Below are positions 27,683-36,570 of a stretch of 64,000 bases of DNA, one piece after another (position 1 is the stretch's first letter; each line of letters begins with the position of its first letter). The stretch is from positions 248,001-312,000 of the forward strand of contig NZ_JAICDG010000001.1 in NCBI RefSeq assembly GCF_022751215.1, given 5' to 3'. A model generated the notes under the pieces. It was given only the letters and a program-made list of their open reading frames with translations, did not search any database and was not told the DNA's origin. Position numbers and translations under genes: made by a program. The stretch is from Actinomadura terrae (GTDB lineage: Bacteria > Actinomycetota > Actinomycetes > Streptosporangiales > Streptosporangiaceae).

Positions 27683-28675
27683 ATGCCGACCGTCCTCGGC
27701 TCGCTGCGCAGGCTCGTGCTGACCCCGGAACTGGCCGACGTGGGCTTCGCGAAAAGGAAGTTCCCGGTCACGCCGTCCCCCGTCACCGAACGGCTGGAGG
27801 CGGTGCCGCAGGCGGTCGTCAGCGGTTTCGAATGGGGAATCGACGCGCGCAGCCAATGGGAGGTCGAACGCAAACTCGCCATGGTCGAGCCGGAACTGCG
27901 CGGCTTCGCCTACGAGGGCGCGACGATGGCGTTCACCGTCCTGGACGCGATGGGACGGCGCGGCACCCGCACCCGCGACCTGCTCATGGGCCCCGGGCAG
28001 CCGCACATCTTCCTCGCCTACATCGGGATCGGGTTCGCGATGGCGCGGCTGCCCCGGCCGCTGTGGAAGAAGGTGCTGCCCGACCTCACCGGCTCCCCGT
28101 ACTACCCGACGATGAGCTGGCTCGCCGTGGACGGCTACGGCTTCGACAAGGCCTACTTCGACACGCCCCGCCACATCGGACGGCAGGAGCCGCTCAAGCC
28201 CTACCCCTGGCAGGGCGCCCCCGACTACTTCCCGCGTGCCGTCGACCAGGGCATCGGCCGCGCGCTGTGGTTCGTGCACGGCGCGCGTCCCGAGGGCGTC
28301 GTTTCCGCCGTCGAGGCGTTCGCCGAGCGGCGCCGTCCCGACCTGTGGAGCGGGGTCGGGCTCGCGGCGACGTTCGCGGGCGGCTGCGACCACGAGGGGC
28401 TGGCGGCGCTGCGCGCGGCCGCCGGGACGAACGCGCCCCACCTCGCGCAGGGCGCCGTGTTCGCCGCGAAGGCCCGCGACTACTCGGGCTACCTGCCCGA
28501 GCACAGCCGGGCGACGCTGGCCGCGCTGACCGACCTGTCCGGCGCCGCGGCCGTCCGGCTCGCCGACGACACCGGCGCCGACGCCGCCGCGCCCGGCCCG
28601 CTGCCCGCCTACGAACTGTGGCGCGCCGCCGTCCGCCGCCATTTCGCCGAGACCCGCGACCGCCCGGCCGCATAG
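27683..28675 (+). CDS. unbL: UnbL-like protein (DUF1702), enediyne-associated
   Basis: A 330-residue protein of DUF1702, the family known as UnbL/E3 in enediyne clusters; biochemical role unsettled. The start ATG is chosen because of a strong GAGGGAGGGG ribosome site. Family features include an N-terminal LGSLRRLVLTPELADVGFAK, GFAYEGATMAFTVLDAM (FxYEGaamg-type motif), PYYPTMSWLAVDGYGFDKAY and FVHGARPEGVVSAVEAFAER. No membrane segment. It opens a three-gene rightward unit with UnbV and UnbU, the same set and order as in enediyne loci (E3-E4-E5). Confidence 0.88.
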   Translation: MPTVLGSLRRLVLTPELADVGFAKRKFPVTPSPVTERLEAVPQAVVSGFEWGIDARSQWEVERKLAMVEPELRGFAYEGATMAFTVLDAMGRRGTRTRDLLMGPGQPHIFLAYIGIGFAMARLPRPLWKKVLPDLTGSPYYPTMSWLAVDGYGFDKAYFDTPRHIGRQEPLKPYPWQGAPDYFPRAVDQGIGRALWFVHGARPEGVVSAVEAFAERRRPDLWSGVGLAATFAGGCDHEGLAALRAAAGTNAPHLAQGAVFAAKARDYSGYLPEHSRATLAALTDLSGAAAVRLADDTGADAAAPGPLPAYELWRAAVRRHFAETRDRPAA

Positions 28676-28695
28676 GCAGACCAGCCGTCATCCGA

Positions 28696-28737
28696 AACCC
28701 GGGAATTCGCGTTCCAAAATGGAGCCGATCCCGGGTT
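28696..28737. repeat. Inverted repeat between unbL and unbV
   Basis: Perfect 9-bp arms AACCCGGGA (28696-28704) and TCCCGGGTT (28729-28737), 24-base spacer. It may act as a weak terminator or a processing site, tuning unbL relative to unbV, or as an operator. No T-run follows. Confidence 0.4.
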
Positions 28738-28914
28738 ACGGGCATGCGAAAAAGCGTCGCCAACAAAGCAACCGGGAAGTAAGTCCATGGCATAACACTG
28801 CCTAGACTTTCGCTGAGTCGGCAGGCCGCGCCCCGCGCGTGCCGAGCAATTGTGAGCGGAAACTCATGGAGCGAAGTATGCGCGACCGTCCACGCAACCT
28901 TTCGAGGGGGAGCG

Positions 28915-30897
28915 ATGTCCAATTCGCATGAGCGCGTCCGAAGATCTGTCCCGGCGGCCCTGGCCGTGGTGCTGGCGCTGTCGCTGTTCTTCGTCGCGCG
29001 GATACCGGGGTCGTCGGGATCGGAGCTGTCCACCGTCGCGGCGCCCTACAAGTTCACTGAGATGCCGCTCGCGATGCCGCCCGGGTACCGCCCGACGCAG
29101 ACGATCCGGCAGGTCAACCCCGCCTACTACCACATCCGCTCCTGGATCTCCTCGGTCGGCGCGGGCGTCGCGACCGCCGACCTCACCGGCCACGGCAGGG
29201 ACGACGGGATGTGCCTCGTCGACCCGCGCACCGACGCCGTCGTCGTGACCTACGCGCCGACCGCCCCCGCGGCCGACCGGTTCACGCCGTTCGCGCTGAA
29301 CCCCGCGCCGCTGCCGATGGACAACCGGATGGCGCCGATGGGCTGCACCCCCGGCGACTTCAACACCGACGGGCGCGCCGACCTGCTCGTCCACTTCTGG
29401 GGCCGGACGCCCATCCTCTTCCTCGCCAAGTCGGACGCGAAGGCCCTGTCGCCGACCGCCTACCAGCCGGTCGAACTCCTGCCCGGGGTCTCCACGACCG
29501 GCCGCTACACCGGGCCGCGCTGGAACACCGACGCGCTCGACGTCGGGACGCTCGACGGCACCGGCCACCCCGACATCTTCATCTCCAACTACTTCCCCGA
29601 CTCCGACGTCCTCGACCCCAAGGGCCAGCCGAACGTGGTGATGCCCAGCTCGTTCTCGAACGCCACGAACGGCGGCGGCACCCACGTGTTCCGCTGGACG
29701 GGCGGCACGTCCGGCCCGCGCCCCTCGGCCGCCTACGAGGAGCAGGCCGACGCCGTCCCCTACAAGCAGGCCACCGGCTGGACCCTCGCGATCTCCAGCG
29801 CCGACCTGACCGGCGACGGCAAGCCCGAGGTGTACGTCGCCAACGACTTCGGTAAGGACCGGATCTTCTACAACGTCTCCACGCCGGGGCACATCAAGTT
29901 CAAGACCGTCACCGGCGAGCGCTCGGCGATCACGCCGAAGTCGTTCGCGATCGGCCACGACTCCAACAAGGGCATGGGCGTCGACTTCGGCGACCTCCAG
30001 GGCAAGGGCCGCTTCGACCTCGCGGTCAGCAACATCACCGCCGCGTGGGGCCTTGAGGAGAGCAACTTCGTGTTCCTCAACAAGGCCAGGAGCGAGGCGG
30101 AGATGGCGGCCAAGATGGCCGACGGCCACGCCCCGTTCGAGCAGCGCGCCCAGAACCTCGGCCTCGCCTGGACGGGCTGGTGCTGGGACGTGAAGATGGG
30201 CGACTTCAGCAACAGCGGGCGCCTGGACGTCGTCCAGGCCGACGGCTTCGTCAAGGGCGACATCCAGCGCTGGCCGTGGCTCCAGGAAATGGCCATGAAC
30301 AACGACTCGGTGTTCAGCAATCCGAAGCTGTGGCCGCACGTCCAGCCCGGCGACGACCTGTCCGGCAGCGAGAAGCTCGCGTTCTACGCCGCCAAGCCCG
30401 ACGGCAAGTACACCAACGTCAGCAAGCAGCTCGGCCTCGCGGTGCCGATCCCGACCCGCGGCCTCGCCACCGCCGACACGCGCGGCAACGGCGCGCTCGA
30501 CCTCGCGGTCGCGCGGCAGTGGGGCCCGCCGGCCTTCTACGCCAACAACTCGCCCAAGCTCGGCAAGGCGCTCAGCCTGCACCTGTACCGCTCGGTCGCC
30601 GGTGCCAAGCCCGGCCAGGGCCTGTCCGGCGCGGGCACGCCCGCCTACGGCGCGACCGTGCAGATCTGGACCGCCGACGGCCGCACGCAGATCTCCCGGC
30701 TGGACGGCGGCGGAGGCGGCACCGGCAAGCGCAGCTTCGAGGTCCGCTTCGGCCTCGGCGAGGCGCAGACGCCGGTGAAGGCCCGCGTCCGCTGGCCCGA
30801 CGGCACCGGCTCGGTGCGGCAGCAGGACCTCTCGCTGGCGCCGGGCGCCCACACCCTGCTCCTCACCAACACGGCCACGGAGGTTCCGACGCGATGA
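28915..30897 (+). CDS. unbV: UnbV-like protein (VCBS/FG-GAP repeats plus ASPIC/UnbV domain)
   Basis: A 660-residue exported protein of the CRTAC1/UnbV family (enediyne E4). The ATG has GAGGGGGA upstream; residues about 12-30 are a signal anchor (AALAVVLALSLFFVARI). Several FG-GAP/VCBS calcium-binding propeller blades follow: DLTGHGRDDGMCLVD, DFNTDGRADLLVHFW, DLTGDGKPEVYVANDFG, DFSNSGRLDVVQADG, DTRGNGALDLAVAR. The C-terminal ASPIC/UnbV domain (about 560-650) has GATVQIWTADG and RWPDGTGSVRQQDL. It is probably periplasmic/cell-surface and acts with the RnfD-like UnbU; it overlaps unbU by ATGA. Confidence 0.9.
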   Translation: MSNSHERVRRSVPAALAVVLALSLFFVARIPGSSGSELSTVAAPYKFTEMPLAMPPGYRPTQTIRQVNPAYYHIRSWISSVGAGVATADLTGHGRDDGMCLVDPRTDAVVVTYAPTAPAADRFTPFALNPAPLPMDNRMAPMGCTPGDFNTDGRADLLVHFWGRTPILFLAKSDAKALSPTAYQPVELLPGVSTTGRYTGPRWNTDALDVGTLDGTGHPDIFISNYFPDSDVLDPKGQPNVVMPSSFSNATNGGGTHVFRWTGGTSGPRPSAAYEEQADAVPYKQATGWTLAISSADLTGDGKPEVYVANDFGKDRIFYNVSTPGHIKFKTVTGERSAITPKSFAIGHDSNKGMGVDFGDLQGKGRFDLAVSNITAAWGLEESNFVFLNKARSEAEMAAKMADGHAPFEQRAQNLGLAWTGWCWDVKMGDFSNSGRLDVVQADGFVKGDIQRWPWLQEMAMNNDSVFSNPKLWPHVQPGDDLSGSEKLAFYAAKPDGKYTNVSKQLGLAVPIPTRGLATADTRGNGALDLAVARQWGPPAFYANNSPKLGKALSLHLYRSVAGAKPGQGLSGAGTPAYGATVQIWTADGRTQISRLDGGGGGTGKRSFEVRFGLGEAQTPVKARVRWPDGTGSVRQQDLSLAPGAHTLLLTNTATEVPTR

Positions 30898-31880
30898 GCA
30901 CGACCGTCGAGACAGTCAACACGCCCGCGGCGGCGGAACCGCCGCGCGGCGCACCCCCGGCGGGGCCGAACGTCCGATATCTGGCGCTGCGCAACTTCGC
31001 GATCTCGCTGACCGTCTTCAACATCCTCGGATACACGATCCTCGGCTTCGAGCAGCCGTACCTGTGGCCGTTCCTCGCGCTCGCGACCGGCTACACCACC
31101 GAGATCGTCTTCGAGTACATCAGCGCCTGGGCCGAGCGCAGGCAGGTCCGCTTCCGCGGCGTCGGCTGGCGCGGCGTCCTTGAGTTCATGCTCCCGTCGC
31201 ACATCACCGCCCTCGCCGTGAACATGCTCCTGTACGCCAACAACCAGTGGTGGCCGGTCATGTTCGGCGTCGTCGTCGCCGTCGCGCAGAAGCACGTGCT
31301 GCGGGCGCCGATCAAGGGCCGGATGCGGCACTACATGAACCCGTCCAACCTCGGCATCGCGGTCACGCTGCTGGCGTTCGGCTCGTGGGTCAGCATCGCG
31401 CCGCCCTACCAGTTCACCGAGTACGCCAACGGGCTGTTCCGCATCCTGATCCCGCTCGTCATCGCGACCGCGGGCACCGTCATCAACGCGGTGCTCACCA
31501 AGCGCGTCATGCTGATCATGGGCTGGATGGGCGGGTTCGCGATCCAGGCGCTGATCCGGCACTGGATCTGGGACGTGGCGCTCGTGTCGGCCCTCGGCGT
31601 GATGGCCGGCGTCGCGTTCGTCCTGTTCACCAACTACATGATCACCGACCCGGGCACCACGCCGCACGGCGGCCGCGCCCAGTTCATCTTCGGCAGCTCC
31701 GTCGCCGCCGTGTACGGCGTGCTGATGGTGGCGAACGTCGTCTACACGCTGTTCTTCGCGACCGCCATCGTCTGCGGCCTGCGCGGACTCGGCTGGTGGG
31801 TCGCCCACTGGATGGGCGAACGCAAGAACCGCCAGTTCGAGAGCGTCCCGGCACCGGGAGCGGCGAACGCGATCGCCTGA
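30894..31880 (+). CDS. unbU: UnbU-like RnfD-type membrane protein
   Basis: A 328-residue integral membrane protein, enediyne UnbU/E5 type, related to RnfD/NqrB electron-transport subunits. About nine membrane segments; conserved stretches are NFAISLTVFNILGYTILGFE, YMNPSNLGIAVTLLAFGSW and TNYMITDPGTTPHGGRAQFI. The last resembles the D(P/A)xTTPxxxxGR flavin-attachment region of RnfD/NqrB (a Thr covalently bound to FMN in those). It is translationally coupled to unbV and ends at a strong terminator, closing the trio. Confidence 0.88.
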   Translation: MSTTVETVNTPAAAEPPRGAPPAGPNVRYLALRNFAISLTVFNILGYTILGFEQPYLWPFLALATGYTTEIVFEYISAWAERRQVRFRGVGWRGVLEFMLPSHITALAVNMLLYANNQWWPVMFGVVVAVAQKHVLRAPIKGRMRHYMNPSNLGIAVTLLAFGSWVSIAPPYQFTEYANGLFRILIPLVIATAGTVINAVLTKRVMLIMGWMGGFAIQALIRHWIWDVALVSALGVMAGVAFVLFTNYMITDPGTTPHGGRAQFIFGSSVAAVYGVLMVANVVYTLFFATAIVCGLRGLGWWVAHWMGERKNRQFESVPAPGAANAIA

Positions 31881-31887
31881 TGTTCGC

Positions 31888-31923
31888 GAGGGGGCGGATC
31901 CGCTTTCGCGGCTCCGCCCCCTC
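31888..31923 (+). terminator. Hairpin terminator after unbU
   Basis: The arms GAGGGGGCGGA (31888-31898) and TCCGCCCCCTC (31913-31923) pair perfectly with a 14-base loop, eight bases after the unbU stop and before the convergent DUF6924 gene. Confidence 0.75.
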
Positions 31924-31932
31924 CGCCATGCC

Positions 31933-32868
31933 CTACCACCAGGGGTCGACGCCCTCTTCGAGGACGAAGCTGTGGAAGTCCATGTTGCTGATGCTCAGGT
32001 TGCACTCCATCGATCCGGCGACGCGGAAGGGAACGACGGCGGGCTGGCCCGGGGTCTCGTACAGGTCGACGGCGGTGAGCGGCCGGTCGGCCTCGGCGAA
32101 CGTCCGGGCGTCGGCGAGCGCGACCATCGTGGCGTGCGGCTCGCGCGGGACCAGCGCCGGCACCTCTCCGGGGAGGAGCCCCTCGTACCGCCGGTCCTCG
32201 ACGACCCGCGCCTCCAGCGGATAGTTGTCCGGGTCGATCTCGTCCGGGTCCAGGTCGGCGCCGACCTCACCGTCCCCGTCGGGGCCGCCGAGGTCGTCGA
32301 GCAGGGCACGCCAGCCCTCCTCGTCATCGAAGCAGGTGCGGACCAGCAGACCAGCGGACGAGGCGGGCAGCGGCGGGAAGCTCCGCCGACCCGGCGGCTC
32401 CGGCGCGGGGAACGCCGGGCGGCCCGCGTCACCCTGGTACAGGCCGCGCTTGTCCATCTCGCGCACCAGGTCCTCGAACCGGACCGCGCCGCCCAGCAGA
32501 CCCGCCAGGATCTCGCCGACCCGGTGCGCCGGGACCCGTACGCCGCGTCCGGGAACCTCGGCCAGGTCCACCAGCAACGGCTCGGCCCCTCCGTACGCCA
32601 CCGGAATGTCGGCCAGGACGGCGACCGGCGCCGCGTGGCCACCGTCCGGGACGAGCGCCGGTACGTTTCCGCCGTGCAGGTAGGACCACCCGGCCTTCTC
32701 GGCCGCGCGCAACCGCACCTCGCCCTCGCTGAGGAGGATCACGTCCCCTTCCCGGCGCCCGTCGACCTCGTCGAGCAGATCGCCCCAGAGCGGCTTGCCG
32801 TCGTCATAGCACGTGCAGATCAACAGCACCTCGCCGGGCTCCGTCGGGGGAAGCACGGGAAAGGACAT
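31933..32868 (-). CDS. Protein with two tandem DUF6924-like domains
   Basis: A 311-residue cytosolic protein with a clear internal duplication. The first half has VLLICTCYDDGKPLWGDLLD, PVAVLADIPVAYGGAEPLLV and FEDLVREMDKRGLY. The second has LLVRTCFDDEEGWRALLDDL, TMVALADARTFAEADRPLT and NMDFHSFVLEEG. Each half has the (R/I)TC(Y/F)DD start and the ADA/ADI strand of DUF6924. Function unknown. The ATG at 32868 has GGAGGAG just upstream. It may be cotranscribed with the 34.6 kb gene 120 bases upstream. Confidence 0.82.
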   Translation of the reverse strand: MSFPVLPPTEPGEVLLICTCYDDGKPLWGDLLDEVDGRREGDVILLSEGEVRLRAAEKAGWSYLHGGNVPALVPDGGHAAPVAVLADIPVAYGGAEPLLVDLAEVPGRGVRVPAHRVGEILAGLLGGAVRFEDLVREMDKRGLYQGDAGRPAFPAPEPPGRRSFPPLPASSAGLLVRTCFDDEEGWRALLDDLGGPDGDGEVGADLDPDEIDPDNYPLEARVVEDRRYEGLLPGEVPALVPREPHATMVALADARTFAEADRPLTAVDLYETPGQPAVVPFRVAGSMECNLSISNMDFHSFVLEEGVDPWW

Positions 32869-32990
32869 GGCTCTCCTCCAAAGATCGTCGTTGCCGCGCC
32901 ATCTTCCCCGCCCCTCGGACAGATCGCCGACGTCCTGCACGACTTCCTGGATGCACTGGGCGTCGAACCCGGCGACGCGATTAGGCGAAC

Positions 32991-34658
32991 TCAGTGGTGA
33001 CCGAAGTGGAAACGATGGCTTGTGAGTCCGGCGCTGACCGTGCATTCGGCGGGCAGCGCCGCCATGCTCCGGCCTGAGGCCAGCCATCCGTAGACCACCG
33101 ACGCGACCAGGTCGGGCCTGTCGGTTCGGCACGTGACCCCGTCGCCGCCGCGCGTTCGCACCACGCATTCGCCGGTGCGCTGTTCCGCCGCCGCGACGTG
33201 GCAGCCGGGGAAGAATTGGAGAGTCTCGCTCAGCCAATCGTTCGCGGTGGTCGTCAGGCCGTCGTTAAGGCAATAGACGACATCGGCCAGGTTCAGCAGC
33301 CGCCCCTCGGCCTCTGAGTCGTCGACCGCGAGATGCCTGCCGTCGGTGCCGTTCTCCCGATACATTGCCGTCGCCGCTGGATAGCGCTTCAGGACGGCTT
33401 CTTCGCCATTCCATTCGACGGAGACCAGGGCCGCCGTCACCGCCCCGGACGGGAGGTCTTGCGGGGTGGGAGGCGGGACCCGCAGGACGACGGGTGGCGT
33501 GCGGGGTTCGTCCAGGCGCATCAGCCGGTACAACTCCGTCCGCAGCAGGCGGCTCGAATCCCCGAGCACCGATGTCGCGCAACCTGTCACGTCGGCATAG
33601 CGCGCGGGATCGTGTTCGGCGAGGGCCTGTGCGATCTGCGGCGCCAGGGGCCGCCGCGTGCTCAGCCTCGGCGCCAGGCGGCCGAGGCGGGCGACCGGTG
33701 AGCTCGAATCGAGGTCGCGATCCGGAAACGCCGCCAGCAGGACGGGATGCCCCAGCACCGCGCCATAGAAGGTGACAGATCCGTGGTCACCGATGACGAC
33801 GTCGGCGGCGACGAGCGCGGCACGCCATCCGTCCCGGGGAGGGAGTACGTTCAGGCCCGCTCGGCCGCATTCCGCGAGCCAACTGGCGACCTGCCACGGG
33901 CCGTGGCCATGCCAGATGTTCGGGTGCAGGGCGGCGGTCACCTGGTACTCGTCGATGGGGAGTTCCGAAAGGAGCCGGGGGAGCAGTTCGGGGTTCTCCG
34001 CCATGAGCGAGCGAGGGCCCCAGGTGGAACTCACGACGATGTGCTTCTTGTGCGGCGGAACGCCGAACGCGCGGCGGTAGCGCTCGCGGTCGCGGGTGCT
34101 GGCGGTGATGCGGTCCAGGCAGGGATCTCCGGCGACGATCGCGGCGGGGACGGCTTCGGGGCAGTCGCGCGCGAGCCGGGCGGCCTGTTCGGGATGCGAG
34201 AGGACGATGCTCGCCGGGACGACCCGCCCCTCATGCAGCAGCCATTCCGCCGAGAACCCGAAAGCGGCTTGGGAGTCCTCCGAATTCCGGGAGAGTTTCT
34301 TGTTGTAGCCCATGCCATGGGATACGGCGATTATGGGGGCCTTTATCTGGTGCAGGTCTCCGCCGTAGCTCGCGGTGATGGCGAGGTCGAATTCCGTGGA
34401 GAGTGCCTGGTCCCAGGGGATCGTCAGCGCGCCGATGTCATTCAGGAATTCCTCGACGTCGTGGACGAAGGGGGAGGAGCGCGTCCAGGTGAAGAGGACC
34501 TGGAGGCGGGGGTCGGAGTCCAGGGCGGAGACCACGTCCAGCAGGCGGGTGAGGGAGGTGACGTTGTGGACGACCGCCAGCACGAGCCGGTCGGGGGTGC
34601 GGGTGGCCCAGCGGTGCGCCTCCGGGCCGATGGGCACCCGCAGCCATTCCTGCGTCAT
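32991..34658 (-). CDS. CDP-glycerol-transferase/2-epimerase-like protein (often mislabelled translation initiation factor)
   Basis: A 555-residue protein with a GT-B-like fold. Features include LVLAVVHNVTSLTRLLDVVS at the first strand, HGMGYNKKLS, the interdomain VVSSTWGPRSLMAENPELLP, ALHPNIWHGHGPW and VIGDHGSVTFYGAVLGHPVL. These match polyglycerol-phosphate transferase-like proteins that are multicopy in Streptosporangiales and have no proven role. The C-terminal 160 residues are a separate domain of unknown fold. No CDP-alcohol motif can be proved; wall-polymer synthesis is an inference. Confidence 0.7.
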   Translation of the reverse strand: MTQEWLRVPIGPEAHRWATRTPDRLVLAVVHNVTSLTRLLDVVSALDSDPRLQVLFTWTRSSPFVHDVEEFLNDIGALTIPWDQALSTEFDLAITASYGGDLHQIKAPIIAVSHGMGYNKKLSRNSEDSQAAFGFSAEWLLHEGRVVPASIVLSHPEQAARLARDCPEAVPAAIVAGDPCLDRITASTRDRERYRRAFGVPPHKKHIVVSSTWGPRSLMAENPELLPRLLSELPIDEYQVTAALHPNIWHGHGPWQVASWLAECGRAGLNVLPPRDGWRAALVAADVVIGDHGSVTFYGAVLGHPVLLAAFPDRDLDSSSPVARLGRLAPRLSTRRPLAPQIAQALAEHDPARYADVTGCATSVLGDSSRLLRTELYRLMRLDEPRTPPVVLRVPPPTPQDLPSGAVTAALVSVEWNGEEAVLKRYPAATAMYRENGTDGRHLAVDDSEAEGRLLNLADVVYCLNDGLTTTANDWLSETLQFFPGCHVAAAEQRTGECVVRTRGGDGVTCRTDRPDLVASVVYGWLASGRSMAALPAECTVSAGLTSHRFHFGHH

Positions 34659-34736
34659 GCTTCCGAAGCTGCCTCACGCGTGCGACACAAGGGGACAAAC
34701 GAGGCAACCCTAGCCCACCGGGGATGGGGTGGGGGT

Positions 34737-34770
34737 GTTCTCGGCCCCGCCCGCCGGCGGGGCCGAGAAC
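34737..34770 (-). terminator. 15-bp hairpin terminator after the amidohydrolase
   Basis: Perfect arms GTTCTCGGCCCCGCC (34737-34751) and its complement at 34756-34770 with a 4-base loop, starting 19 bases beyond the stop of the amidohydrolase gene. Confidence 0.85.
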
Positions 34771-34788
34771 GCTGCGAAACGGGGCGTG

Positions 34789-35862
34789 TCAGGTGGTGCA
34801 GATCTTCGGGGCCTTGTCCTTGATGGACAGCAGGCGGAAGTAGTTCTGGCCGAGGGCGATGTCGCGGAAGGCCTCGTCGTCGAGGTCCTTGTTGACGTCG
34901 CTGGTGATCTCCAGTTCCTCCTTGTAGACCTGGAAGTTCTTGTCGCGCGAGGCCACGAAGTCGGTGCCGGGGATGACGCGGGTCGGGTGCCGGTTGAAGA
35001 ACTCGACGTAGAGCTTGCGGTTCGCGGGGTCCTTGAAGTACTGGTCGTAAAGGACGCGCCAGCTGATGTCGAGGGTCAGGTTCGGGTGCGCGTCGAGCAG
35101 TTCCTCGACGACCTCGATGTGCTGGTCGGCGGGCATCGTCTTCAGTTCCTTGGACAGCCCCATGTGCGCCCAGACGATCTTGTTGTTCGGGTAGCGGCGC
35201 AGGACCTCGCGCATCAGCGGGAGGTACTTCGTCGGCTCGGCGTCGTTGCCGAGGTCGGAGTGCAGGGTGAGCGGGATCGAGCGCTCCCGCAGGATCTTCA
35301 TGAACGGCGCCCAGCGGCCGATGTCCTTCATGTCGGCCGGGTCGTGCTTGTTCGGCAGCAGCGCCTGCTTGATGAGGTTGACCTCGCCCATCCACGTGAA
35401 CATGCCGGGGTACTCCTGGTCGAGGAGCTTGATCCGGTCGACGATGCCCTCGGGGTTGGCGAGGTCGGGGAAGGTCATCGACAGCGTGAGGTGCGGCGAC
35501 TTCGGCTTGAACGCGGCGTAGTTGGCGGCGTTGACGAAGTCGTTGCGCAGGCTCGGCGTGACGGGCGTGCCGGGGCAGTTCAGGTAGTAGGTGCAGGTCG
35601 AGGAGGCCGGCAGCGTCTGGCCGATGCCGTACATGTTGGCGTAGCGGACGCCGGTCTTGTCGAGGTAGCCGAGCATTTCGGGGAACGGGACGGCGGGCCC
35701 GCCGAAGGGCTGGAAGTGCAGATGGCTGTCGACGACGGAGGTATAGGGGCTTTTGTGCCGGTCGAAGCAGTCCGGTGACGGCGCGGCGTCGGCCGCGGGA
35801 GCTAGTAGGGTGACCGCGAGAGCGGCCCCGAACGCGGTGGTCAACGCGGCGTTTCGCAGCAT
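34789..35862 (-). CDS. Secreted amidohydrolase-family (TIM-barrel) enzyme
   Basis: A 357-residue exported metal-dependent hydrolase. It has an N-terminal signal peptide (about 1-27, ending PAADAAPS), the metal site HLHF in VVDSHLHFQPFGG near residue 46, PLTLHSDLGND, IVWAHMGLSKE and VIPGTDFVASRDKNFQVYKE. That order (HxH, H, H, D) fits the amidohydrolase_2 group, which includes decarboxylases and lactonases. The ATG at 35862 was preferred to 35940 because it starts the signal peptide cleanly. It stands as a single gene with its own terminator; the substrate is unknown. Confidence 0.88.
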   Translation of the reverse strand: MLRNAALTTAFGAALAVTLLAPAADAAPSPDCFDRHKSPYTSVVDSHLHFQPFGGPAVPFPEMLGYLDKTGVRYANMYGIGQTLPASSTCTYYLNCPGTPVTPSLRNDFVNAANYAAFKPKSPHLTLSMTFPDLANPEGIVDRIKLLDQEYPGMFTWMGEVNLIKQALLPNKHDPADMKDIGRWAPFMKILRERSIPLTLHSDLGNDAEPTKYLPLMREVLRRYPNNKIVWAHMGLSKELKTMPADQHIEVVEELLDAHPNLTLDISWRVLYDQYFKDPANRKLYVEFFNRHPTRVIPGTDFVASRDKNFQVYKEELEITSDVNKDLDDEAFRDIALGQNYFRLLSIKDKAPKICTT

Positions 35863-35962
35863 GGGACTCCCCGTGTGGATCGGTACAAGTTGATCATCAG
35901 GGTAGTCCAGGGAATGGTCGGGCGCAGCCAGAAATTTCACTCTTGGCGAATGGTGTCCCGGC

Positions 35963-36424
35963 CTATTGCGGCGGCAGGAGACGGCCCAGCAGATCGGCGA
36001 CGGTGATCACGCCGAGCATGGGGGCGTGGATGTCGCGCGGGTCGTCGGTCACGGCGACGACGGGGCTGCGGGCGCCCGCCATGACGCTGGCGATCTCCAT
36101 GACCGTCGCCTGCGCGTCCACGATCGGGGGCGGCGTCCCGTCGGTGGGGAGGAGGTCGGCGACCCGCCTGCCCTCGAGCCGGTCGCACAGCCGGTCGGCG
36201 TGCCGCTCGTCGTAGGCGCGGGCGAGGGCCGGGTCGTCCAGGACGTAGCGCGGGATCATCGACCCGAGCAGCCGCGACCCGGGCAGGACGGCCGTCGGGC
36301 GGCGGTCGGCGTCCACCACGATCAGGCCCGGCAGCCGGCCGGCGGCCAGCAGCCGCGCCGCGTCCAGCGCACTGGTCTCCGGCGTCACGGTGGGGTAGTC
36401 GACGGCGAGGTCTCGGGCGCGCAC
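35963..36424 (-). CDS. CBS-domain protein
   Basis: A 153-residue protein with a pair of CBS motifs: DYPTVTPETSALDAARLLAA with LPGLIVVDADRRPTAVLPG, then ATVMEIASVMAGARSPVVAV and MLGVITVADLLGRLL. CBS pairs bind adenosyl ligands and regulate transporters or enzymes. It is divergent from the ArsB/NhaD-type transporter; the two may work together. The GTG start directly follows GGAGGG, so a leaderless start is possible. Confidence 0.88.
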   Translation of the reverse strand: MRARDLAVDYPTVTPETSALDAARLLAAGRLPGLIVVDADRRPTAVLPGSRLLGSMIPRYVLDDPALARAYDERHADRLCDRLEGRRVADLLPTDGTPPPIVDAQATVMEIASVMAGARSPVVAVTDDPRDIHAPMLGVITVADLLGRLLPPQ

Positions 36425-36570
36425 CCCTCCGACGGTAGCAGCCGGTCGACCCGCCGACCTGGGCCTTCTGGAGTGCGAAACACGCCGCGACCCCGTTAGG
36501 GTCGGGTGCTGGTGTGCCGGGAAGGCTGGTCGGCGGTTCTGTTCAGCGACCCCTCGGAAAGGGGAGCCTC

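Noticed and set aside
32991..34658. Calling this gene a translation initiation factor IF-2
   Set aside because: That name appears for this group in databases as far as I recall, but no GTPase motifs are present; the GT-B-like HGMG and GDHGSVTFYGA motifs fit a transferase fold.
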